NCBI RefSeq assembly: GCF_026151205.1
Contig: NC_087082.1
Span: 18,073,401 to 18,137,400, forward strand
DNA length: 64,000 nucleotides
Direction of reading: 5' to 3'
Source: Bolinopsis microptera
Taxonomy: Eukaryota; Ctenophora; Tentaculata; Lobata; Bolinopsidae
Within the stretch, counting starts at the first letter, position 1. Every line of letters begins with the position of its first letter. Made by a program: the position numbers and the translations under genes. Shown piece after piece: positions 22,201 through 34,200 of the stretch. Below the pieces are notes generated by a model. It did no database searches. It was given only the letters and a program-made list of their open reading frames with translations, and was not told where the DNA came from.

Positions 22201-25200
22201 GACGCCACAGCTTATTATTGCAATAACACGGGTTACACGTACGCTAGAGAATTGGTTCTTTCGGCGATACGATTCTTTACCAGTTTGTCACAGCTGATCT
22301 AAATCTTAGCCAAATTGGAGACTACAAATTTTTCAGTTAACTGGTCCTTTAATCGTTCATATTTTAGTCATATATTATGAACATAATCTGGACTTAATAT
22401 TAAAATTGTTGCTCTTGATATAACTGCTAGTTTGTCTCAGTGTCAGGTTCTAGGATACTAATCGTGGGGTCTCACGAGACGGAGAGAAACATTCCAACGC
22501 TAAACTGAACAGAAAATAATGCAACTCTGTAACTAATAGCAACATGCCCAACTGTACCCACATTAGGTGGGCACGTACCACTTGCTAGTTCATTTCCTAT
22601 AAGATCTAGATTCTAGACTGTACCATTAATAAACACGTGTTTTTTTCAGTTGTCTGGTTGGTTTTATAGACCGTAGATTATCGGGGAAGGATGCAGATGG
22701 GAACTTATCTTCTATATTATCTAGTTATTAATAACGGAATAGAAAGTAGAAATGTGTTCAAACTTAATTATTAATTATTCACAGTTGGAGCGAGTAAGAA
22801 TTTATAATTAAAAAAAGGGTACTATGGGTTCCATGCACATAGCACTCATTTCATCCTAATTTGGAAACACCGTCCTACGATTTCCTGGCTGTTTCGGTTG
22901 ACACATTCGTTATTTACATCTTGGGTAATCTAGCGAGGCAGCACTTTAACACAGAGAAATAAAACTACCCAAGTCACAATAAACCACTCCTGGATGTGAG
23001 AAAGTATTTGTATACATTGTGAAGGGTAGGTTACTGCCCAGAAGAGAGTAATAACTATTAGTGTGGGACGAGGAAAGAGGAGGAAAGAAGAGGAATGAGG
23101 AGGAAAGAGGAGGAAAGAAGAGGAATGAGGAGGAAAGAGGAGGAAAGAAGAGGAAAGAGGAGGAAAGAAGAGGAATGAGGAGGAAAGAGGAGGAAAGAAG
23201 AGGAATGAGGAGGAAAGAGGAGGAAAGAAGAGGAATGAGGAGGAAAGAGGAGGAAAGAAGAGGAATGACAACTACAAGGAAAGACGTATGAATGCTATAG
23301 TTCCTATGCTTATTGGCCCGAATTGTGACATCCCAAATGTATTCATAAAAACTGTGCCAATTACGGATCGTCTTGTATTAAACATGAGCTAAAAGATCGA
23401 GCTGATCCCCCTGAACTCGAGTCATAGATAAAGAACAGCTAAGTAGCAGAATTATGTCTCATATCTGTCATTATCCTTTTGTAATGCTGATAACCCTGGA
23501 TTATAAGGCCGAGTTTTAACGCTGTCCAAAGTCCAGGCTTACACCGGCTGGTGGACCAGACAAGTAATCTGACCACTATTATTATATAAGTTATTAAGTA
23601 TTATTAATATAAAAGCTTGAAGTATTGTGGGAGATTGAAGTAACATGTTTAAGGGGGCATACACCAAATCTGTCCAGACCAAATGACCTCATAGGCAGTT
23701 CAGTGACCTTCTAGCGCACCGTTTCCACACCAAAAAAAATTATTTTGAGAATTCCCATTTTTGTAATCGAGCATTTCCTGGTTGAGAGTGCAATTTTCGG
23801 AAAAAATTATTTTGTGGTTGAGACGCTATAAATAAATAATTTCTTGCGGTATCGGGTTGAAATTTTGCTCGCCGTTTATTCACATCTATTTCAAGGTGTG
23901 TGTAAAATCTTGATATCGTATCTAAAAAGGCTGGTGTGTTATGAATTTTTAAAGTCAAAAAGCTAAAATTGTCCTTTTCAGGCTTATTTTAACAAAAAGA
24001 CAGTCAGGGAAGATCGGATTGATTTGATGCTTGACATCAAATTGTTCTCTGAATTCTGGCGCAGTTTTTGATGCCCTCAAAAATGTTTTTACTCATTCAG
24101 CTTCAGATCTATTGGACCTCAAAGCCAAACAACAAATTTAGGCACATTTTTCGGTTTTAATATTTACTGATTTTTCTAAAATTTTGATAGGAATGTGCTA
24201 GTGACTTTTTGAAGGGTGCAAAATAACCGCAACTAGCACATTTATATATGAGTTATGAACAACAAAACACCCTAAAATGCTTCCCTTTGAAGTTATGGGA
24301 GAAAATGTGATTTTTTGGCTTTGCAGATAAAAAATCACATTTTCTCCCATAACTTCAAAGGGAAGCATTTTAGGGTGTTTTGTTGTTCATAACTCATATA
24401 TAAATGTGCTAGTTGCGGTTATTTCGCACCCTTCAAAAAGTCACTAGCACATTCCTATCAAAATTTTAGAAAAATCAGTAAATATTAAAACCGAAAAATG
24501 TGCCTAAATTTGTTGTTTGGCTTTGAGGTCCAATAGATCTGAAGCTGAATGAGTAAAAACATTTTTGAGGGCATCAAAAACTGCGCCAGAATTCAGAGAA
24601 CAATTTGATGTCAAGCATCAAATCAATCCGATCTTCCCTGACTGTCTTTTTGTTAAAATAAGCCTGAAAAGGACAATTTTAGCTTTTTGACTTTAAAAAT
24701 TCATAACACACCAGCCTTTTTAGATACGATATCAAGATTTTACACACACCTTGAAATAGATGTGAATAAACGGCGAGCAAAATTTCAACCCGATACCGCA
24801 AGAAATTATTTATTTATAGCGTCTCAACCACAAAATAATTTTTTCCGAAAATTGCACTCTCAACCAGGAAATGCTCGATTACAAAAATGGGAATTCTCAA
24901 AATAATTTTTTTTGGTGTGGAAACGGTGCGCTAGAAGGTCACTGAACTGCCTATGAGGTCATTTGGTCTGGACGGCACAAACCACTGTTTTGGTGTATGC
25001 CCCCTTAAGGATCAATTAACATTAAAATTTAAATTGAGACAATGTATTGATTGGTAATAAAATATTAAACGATTAATCACTCAATATCATTGGTCATTAC
25101 CAAAGTATTTCGCAACAGCGAACAGTCAACAGGTACTCAATCTTACTTTGGTTATATGTGCTATGTTGTCATGTTGTGTATTTCCAACAGTTAACCTATC

Positions 25201-28200
25201 CGGATTCTGAAGAATTCTGGCAAATGCCAAAATGCCACTATCGACCATAATAGTTCAATAAAACTGTAGACCAGAAAAATACCATATAGCTTAGTACATA
25301 ATTAATTTTGTTAATGAATCTAAGATTTAAATACGAAAATGAGGAGAGAAAGGATTCTTGAACCGAATTTAATCGAAATTTCGGCCGTTCCCTAGTAGTA
25401 GTTCTGTCTTTGTCAACGGATTCGACACTTTATACTTGTATGCTGAAAATTGTAAACTACATCTATAGAAAAATGGCAGAAACATAATTTAAAGGTAGGG
25501 CTTACACCTACTCCGATATTTTTAACATGGCGTCTTGATTTTAACGCTGCTGGAAGTCAGGATATTTTCCGAACATTTACAATTTACCAAGCGGTATCTC
25601 CATGGTAACGGTATTTCCATGGTTGTTCACCTGCTGCTGATACTTCTGGTGCAACTTAATCACTGCTACCAATAATGGTAGTGCTTCTAACTATTTGAAT
25701 ACGTAGATATTCACACAATAGAAAGCCAACAATTTCTGAAATCAATGTAAAGTAATTGCAGCTCAGTACAAACCAGAAGTTACGAATAAGATTTACTGAA
25801 CACACTCTCTTACAGGTAAATTGACAATAAAACAACTCCCAACCTACGCCGAGAAGCTCCAACTAATGGACAACAATCCTACTGCCACTCAACCACAACC
25901 TCAATCCCCACCTCAACATCAACGCAAACCTCCCCCACCCCCGTCTGGCCATGTGTCTGTCGTGTCGCAGGTTTGTTACAAGTCGGGTTTTAGCTTTGCG
26001 AGTCGTCCTAACTTTTCCTTCCCTTGGGTGTTTTTATTATCCTGTCACAGTTTCTTGAATCAGATAATAAGTATGTGACAACCGAGGTGTCTAAAACAAA
26101 AACAATAGTTTAAGATAAGATTAGTTTCCCTTTCGCTAACAATGGGCGCCTAATTGCAATGTACCCCCAGTTAACACCCATTAGTTCCTATGCACTCTTA
26201 TAAAGTTGGAGTAAAACTTAAAGGCTTCAAACTCAAACTGAGGGGCTTCAAAGTTATAATGATACCGTAGGAAGGTTCAGATATACTGAGTTGTCAACGA
26301 GTTTCAATAGTCACCCCTACATTAGATATACATAGTACTATAGTAACATAACATTGACACAATTATTATATGCCATAGGCTTTGATCAAATTTTCATATG
26401 AAAAATTATAGTGACTTCAGTTTCAAAATTTAGTGTGAGATAAAATTGAAGGCTTAAAGTTAATTAGCATAATCTAAGGAGCTAAGCCGGGAACGTAGTT
26501 TCTCAATGAAGTCAATGAAACGAATCCGTTCCATGACAAAAAAGGGCAGGAAGGGTTCTGTAGACAATATAGTACCTGATGTGCCCACCATGGAAACAGA
26601 AGAAGAGGTCACATGTCTAACTGTTGTGTTGACCTTCAATCACTCGTACCTTGTTTTATCGTCTTAATTTCGTAAGTTCAATACTTAATTACCGTAATTA
26701 ATTCATTATGTCATACAGTGTTTGTAATCAATTAATCAACTAATTAATTAATGACCTAATTACCGTGTTACCCCACCTTACCCAGTCAGATGCCCGGTCC
26801 TCCATTAAGTCGCCCAAGCTGAGCAAGAAGTTCTCACTCCGGCACATGAGAAGTATAACCAGTATGGGAAGCGCTGAGTGTATCCCGGAATACCCTGGTC
26901 CTAGTGGAATGGAGAAGTCACCCACCTCACCTGGGTTTAAGAGAAGGTCTAAACACAAGTCCGAACCTACCTCCATCAAGACCATCTCTAGGGTTCAGAG
27001 CCGCTTCTTCGATCCTATCCCGCAACCTTTTGTAAATACACTGCACCCTTGATCTCTCTCTATTGTGATGTGGAGATATACGTGGCAATACCACGTGCAT
27101 ATATGTACGTGCATATGCACGAGAATGTGCACGTAGACCTGCATTCTCTGTGATTGTCATAACCTTTACATCGTGTTCCAACATCTCTGTCCGATGTAAC
27201 GCTGTAATAATTATCGTCTGTAAATTTTAAATGGTATTTATTGAACTATTTGGATGTGCAGTAAGGTCAATAGTTAAGTGTATGCTGAGTCGATCTGATT
27301 GATGAGGGATAAGTGTTTGTGTAATGGTCATTAAAAGATCATAAGTGTCACTAATGTGATCGGTTATCCTTTGAATGTCAAACATTTCGCTGCCATGAAC
27401 TTTTGTTGTATGTTGTGTCAACTTGTCAACTATAATTTATACTTGAAAGGCTGCATGACCCAGGACTTCCGCTAATTTGAAATATTAATGAATTAAGTTA
27501 TGACGGATATAACACTATACATCGAATGCGTTATTTAAAATAAATAATGTATATCTTATAAAGTTCCTGTCGGAGATTTGGAACATTACAGCAAATCCTA
27601 AAGCATGGTCATCTGACAGCATGAGGTTTTTTCTTGAAAAAAGAAACTGCTCTGAAGAAAATCAACATCGATTAAACATTCTATTAAGAGAAATGCATTT
27701 CCCCTTGATTACGTAGTCCCAAGTTATCCTACAATATTCACACTATCAACAACCATCTGACAGCAACTCACAGGGAAGCAACCAAGCTACGTCACAGAGC
27801 AACCCCATCTTCAAAGTGTACGAGCTCCAGAAGGATGATGGGCAACGCAAGATGTTGCAGTTTGTGTTCAGTGCCAATGTAGTTCAGTACATTGTGAGGG
27901 GCAAGAAACCAATTGAGATACCTTTTGAAGAGATCTCACATCATGACGTGGTATGTACTAATTAATCAGTTAATTAGTGGTGTGTACTTATTAATTATCT
28001 TAGTATGTACTAGTTATTTACCTTTATTTACTAATGCACCAATTGTATTAATTGGTACATTAATAAATAAGTGTTATTAATTGAATTGATTACCTTTATT
28101 TACTTTCAATGTTAGAGTAATTTTGAGATTTTATCTTCGAGAATAAATCTAAAGTGGTATGTACTGATATGTATTGATACGCACTGGTATCTAAGTGGTA

Positions 28201-31200
28201 TGTACTGACATTATGACAAATGTTAGCAGTATTATTTGTCATGATAGTCCTAATTAATGCTCAGCATATAGCTATAAAGTCCCCTGGTCGTGTCAGCCGG
28301 GAGTATGACAACACCACATGTTGGGCAGTTAAGTCGTGCAGTGAGTGGTTTGCAATTCTGCAGAAAATACTCTGACGAATATTTGTCCTAAATCGGAAAT
28401 ATTAAATATATGCTCAGTACTCACAGAACTGGGAATATTCTACACTCATTCGGAATGAGTGTAGAATGAGTGTAGAATGAGTGTAGAATGAGTGTAGAAT
28501 GAGTGTAGAATGAGTGTAGAATGAGTGTAGAATGAGTGTAGAATGAGTGTAGAATGAGTGTATAACGAGTGTAGAATGAGTGTAGAATGAGTGTAGAATG
28601 AGTGTAGAATGAGTGTAGAATGAGTGTAGAATGAGTCGTTCTACGGAAACTTGTGACACGCCCCTCTTTAACATTTCTCAATATTTCAAAAACATCCTCC
28701 TTATGGAAAGTGTTCTATAACTGTAAACTTTCAGAGTGAAGGTCAGATAATCATCACAACAACCACAGAACAAACCTACCAACTGGGCCTCTCAGATGTT
28801 TCAGAGCAGGATAAAGTTCAGAAGTGTCTGTCCAGTATTGGACACGAGGATGACCTGTGTCTGGTGGAGGAGAATGTACTGATTGAGGGGTATCTAGACA
28901 AGAAGGGACCACATGCTCTGGGTGGAACTAAAAAGTAAGTGAAAAAGCACACTGAACAGCATTATCTTTCTCCTGCCAGATTATATTGTTTGCTCAGTGA
29001 TTATAGCTGAGTGACAGTCACAAGTTAAAAAAAGACTGGCTGATATGTCAGGAATTTTTTTCTAACCCGAATTTTTCGTTCATTGCAGTTTTTTTCACTG
29101 TAAGGAAATTTATGCAAAAATCTGATCGAATATTATATACATTATTATAACATTTAGCTTGATCCGACTATCCAAACTATCAAATAAATGTGAAAATGAA
29201 CCTCCATTTGAAAAAAATTAACGCGAATATTTTTCGAGTTGACAAATTCCTCGAACCAGTGGTGGTACTAAGTCATACCAGAAGGAAGTATTTCAATTGG
29301 GCACTCAGCGACTGAGCTATTAAGGCCAACGTTTGCACACTGACTTTTGGCCCACCCTGTATTATCATAAACATTCGATCTGAATATAATGTCTAAGGCA
29401 GAAATCATACGATTTGTTATTAAACATTGGACACTAGGAAGTAAAAACAAGCACATTTCCCACAATCAGATTACACTAGATGTTCTATATATTACGTGTT
29501 ATGGCTTACGCATATCATTTTACATTGCACTTTCAGGCGTTTCGTCAAAGTTACACAGGGGAAACTCAGTTACTATAAAATAGACTCCTCCAAAAGTTAT
29601 GAGGTTTGTTAATTAACGTATGTTGATAGATTTTATGTAAACTGACATATTTTGAGTGAATAAAACGTGAAAATAACATCAAGAAAAGAGCGGTAAACAA
29701 CCATGGCGTGATGCCACTCAGCTAGGACAGTGGCAAATGTGCTAAAATGGAACACGCGAACTAAGTCTTGATTGGCTTTTCAGCATTCACGTTGACGGTT
29801 TGCGCGCGACCGGACGAGCGCGCTTTAAATTTGTTCAATGTGAATCATCACTGAAATCGATTTTCAAAATCCCAGGCTCCGCTGAATACGATAGTCCTAA
29901 ATCCAGAGCTCAACGAAATTAAACGATTTGGAAATGAAGGATTCACCATAGTCCCTACGAATAATAAAGATGAGAAGGAATTCAGGTGACCAACAATATT
30001 ACTGTTCTTTTTTAGGAGAAAAAAGAGAAATGTCGACACAAGTAATTATATACTCATGAATAAGTTTTATGGCGATTGTTGTTAAAAATAGACAATGCTT
30101 GAAAATATTTTACCCTGTAATTTCCCTATTTCAGTTTCATGATACAAAAAGGAAAGCTAAAGGTGGATGACATTATCGAGAGACGAGAGGAATGGGTTGC
30201 GGTAAGATTAAGAATTATTTTGAAATATCATTTCAACCACTTAAACGATTTGTTGTTGAATTTTTCAGGCATGCAATAATTAATTAGAAAAGAATAAAAT
30301 AAGTAAGACTGTCCATACAAACGTTTATAATTCTTCTTAGTTCTTCAATTAAACTACCCCGTCAGTCGATCAAGCAAGCCTACGAGATAGGAGTATTTTC
30401 TTCCCCGTTACACCCCGCTGTTAACAGAGGTAATTGTTTGCACAATTATTGATCCCCTAATTCCGCATTAACTCGAATGTTATTCCATTATGAACTTTGT
30501 GTCTTGTTAGATCTTAATAAAGACTTAGATCGAGACTAACTAAATTTGAATGTTACCTTGCAGGAGATGTAAAGAAGTGTAAGTAATAAGTTATCAAATA
30601 CCTCTCGTATTAATAAATTTTGTCTTTCTTCTAATACATATTTGTTTATCATCTCATGAAGTTATACCGACAGAAACTCTCTTTGCTCAAGCAAGAAACT
30701 TATGATACCAGGGCTTTAGCATACTTCACTATAACTGACTAGCATCCAATAGACATTATTGGAACATTGACAATAAACCTCACACGTGACACTATTAAAC
30801 TTTAACCATCTAAAATAAAATGTTGTTCTAATTACCTGTTCAAAAGTCGACCTTTGATTGAATAAATGATCAATAAATGAGAATCTTCTTTTTTATCCTT
30901 AAGAGTGATACTGAGAGTTGTAATTTAGAGTTGTAATACCAGTGGAAGCGTGTTGAGCCGGTGTAAACACTAAACAAGTTAACCTCGCAGTTGGAAGCAC
31001 TGCAAAACCGATCGGAACTCATCTGGTGAACCTAGCAAAGCAACAGCTGGAGTCAATGTTGGAAGTGCTGAAAGAGTACGAGGCTGAAGAGGAGTGTGCT
31101 GCTCAGGTACATGTGAAAAGTCGCCACATTTTTCAGCAATTTCAATAAGATTGAGGAACAATTGAAACGATCACCAGATAAAATCATTAATAACTGTGTT

Positions 31201-34200
31201 TAAACCAGGCGAACAAGATGTATCAACTGCTGGACGACATAGAGCGGAAGCTAGTGACTGCAGTTTCTGCTAACGTCTCCCTGCCTCCTCCCTCTCACTC
31301 TTACAGCCCAAAGCTTGCTAGTCAGTTCAGCTATTTGTTAACGTGATTGTGTAATTGTTACTAACCAGATGAGACAAAGTTGTTATGATAAAATAATAAA
31401 ATTTATCGACTTTAATATCTTCAAGATAAGAATCCTCAGACGGCGAAGTGAGACATAATTGAACAATATGTAGATAATTAAAGAGATAAAGAGATAACAG
31501 TATACTCCGCAGACATTGTGTCCCCCTCTACAGATGACATCAGTAGTCAGTCTTCCACCAACTCCAACAGAGAAGAATCCATCTCCAGTAACTACGAGGA
31601 TGTGGAATTTCGTGAGTTTTGAACCGTTTCATCCTTACCATTACCATAGCAAAACTTACGCTTGATATGTTGTAAAATCCGGATTGGAGTATTGTTTATG
31701 AGTCGCATTGTTGTAATGCATTCTGTGTCAAATTATCTTTATCCCGTATCTTGTCCACATATCTTGATATGTTGTTTCGCTTATCTCAAACCTGATACAA
31801 ACCTGACTCTACAGAGATGCTGGAAGACAGTGTTCCCCCTCCACTGCCACCTAAGACCCTCCCTCGGCATCACCGACCTTCCCTGACCTCACTAACTGAC
31901 TCTACACATCCTCCTGACAATGACAACATTTACCTGACCGGACTAGTATTATATCGCAACTCTGATAAAAAGAGAAACAGTTATAGTGACAGTCATGTAG
32001 AGTACTGTCTACCAGACCCACTGACAGATGACAGTATGGATGAGGACGAAGCGGCGGACAGGCGGTTTAGTTCCAATCTCTTTGTGAAGTACAGTGACAG
32101 ACTCTGCCCTGTTGATTATAACACGGGGTGTGGGGACGTTGAAGGTTAATTATGTATAAGACAATATGTACTGTGTCAACTGTGACAAACTGTGACAAAC
32201 TGTGACAAACTGTGACAAACTGTGACAAACTGTGACAAACTGTGATAATTTGAGACAAAATGTGACGGATATACTTTTTATTCTCCCTGTATCAGTGACT
32301 ATGACAACTGACAAACACATTTAACTTGCCCTTGAGATTGTGTACGATCTATGTTTATCTCTCTTACAACAACAACCACCCCCAGAGCCGTGCACTCCAT
32401 CCTACGAGAAGACCCCCACTGCACCACTCCACAGAAAGTCCGGTAACAGGCAGGAGATCCCCTCTGGTACAACAGGTCTCCGGACCCCCTCCTGACAGGA
32501 TACCTCCCCCTGTTCCTCCTCACGAATCAGGTACTTTCTACTTGGTGCTGTCAGTAGGGAGGTTATGCACAACACGTGCATATTCTCTCTACTGCACGTG
32601 CATATTCTCTCTACCGGTAGTAGTATCTTGCAACTTCCTAATTTGTCCACTGTACTTTGTGAGAGTTCTGTCCGACGATATTTTCCTTATTCCTTGAAAT
32701 TTTCACGATTGACATAGAAAACTCGTAGATCTGGGAATGACATTGAACGTCTATGAATTGCAACTCATATGTCCAAAATTCTGAATATCTATCTAATTTT
32801 AAACCGCGGTAATTTCATGGAATAAGGATCTCAGTTTTAACAGCAGTGTAACCGTGGTCATATTAGTGAATTGGTAATACCAGTGAAGCAGTGTGAATAG
32901 TGAATGTTAGCGTCTGTTATTGTCATGTTCTAACATTGTCGACGGACAGTTCCATCAGACCCAGAGGAAGAGTGCCCGTACGATGTTATGGTTGGTAGTC
33001 AAGAAAATGAGCCTATCTACCAGGATGAGGAACCTATCTACGACTCTCCTAAGACAGGAGAAGACAAGACAACTGAAGAACCAGTCTATGAATATCAGGA
33101 TCAGGATCAGGATCCTATTTATCAGGGTGAGGGTGAGGGTGAGGATGAGGATCCTATCTATGATGCAATTCCTGTTAAACCCTCTCCTGGAAGGAAGATA
33201 TCCACTGAAGCTGACGGGTTCTTCTCGCCGATCAGAACAAGAACCCATGCTTACTCAATGGTGCGCCCAAAACCTGTAGAGAAACCTAGCACAATTCGCC
33301 AGAGAAAAGAATCGTTTGAACTGGTGGATATCAAGCAAGCCAAACTGTCAACAGACCCGAACAAAAGTCCTGACAAACCTCCAAAATACACACAAGTTAA
33401 CAGAGAAGCTGCTTTGGAAGAAGAAGATGACGAGATTTACAATGTTCCCTCTCTGGTCAAACCAGCTGATGACGATGAAGAAATTTACTTCGCTCCTTCC
33501 CTCCAAAATAGGGAACCTGCAAAGCCACCTCGTAGACCGGTACCCCAACTTCCCGGACCTCCCTCCCTCCCTCCTCCTACACGTCCTCCTCCGTCTCTTC
33601 CTTCTCCGTCTCTTCCTCCTAGAAGCGACCTAGTGGAGGATCCAGAGTCCCAGTATGTGGTGCAGGATCCTCACGAGAACCTGGCCTTCAACGGTGAATA
33701 ATACTCTGGTACCCTAATTATATGGGTCTCTGGTACCCTTATAATAAGGGTGCCTGTTATACCCTGAATGTTCTTTGTTGATGCGTCCTCTGTGTTGAAT
33801 GTTTGTTATGTAATTTAGTAGTTGTATGATGACGTGTACATGGTTATGGATTTGCATAGGATATTTTAGCTATGTTATCAATAAATGTTAAACGTAACAT
33901 TATTAATTATTACTGTATTGCATGTTGGATGTTGTTTTATCGCTACATAATCTCACTCATCATTTCAATTCTTGATAATCAATAGAAATCCCCCAATTCT
34001 GAAATCTTGTTTTTAAATCTGGCCAGGTTATGGCGAAGGCTGGACTGTAAAGAGGAATGGCGACTAATTAACTTATACTAATTGTAAAATATTCAAACAT
34101 TGCTTCTTTCAATCGAAGAATCTCTTGCTAATCTGAAGGGGTGAACTACATTTTGTCAACAGCAACGAAGGTGGTAGAAAAAGTAAAGACCAGCAAAGAG

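Noticed and set aside
22930-23291. ORFs on both strands of the polypurine repeat
   Set aside because: Low-complexity translation of a 30-bp repeat; intronic.
23740-24905. Identical 72-codon ORFs on both strands
   Set aside because: They are the two arms of the palindrome; no recognisable domain and no evidence of expression as protein.
28414-28681. Two minus-strand ORFs of repeated LHSFYTHST
   Set aside because: Translation of the 11-bp minisatellite; no biological signal.
5281-28681. CRISPR array among the direct repeats
   Set aside because: All arrays are contiguous tandem repeats without unique spacers, in a eukaryotic genome.
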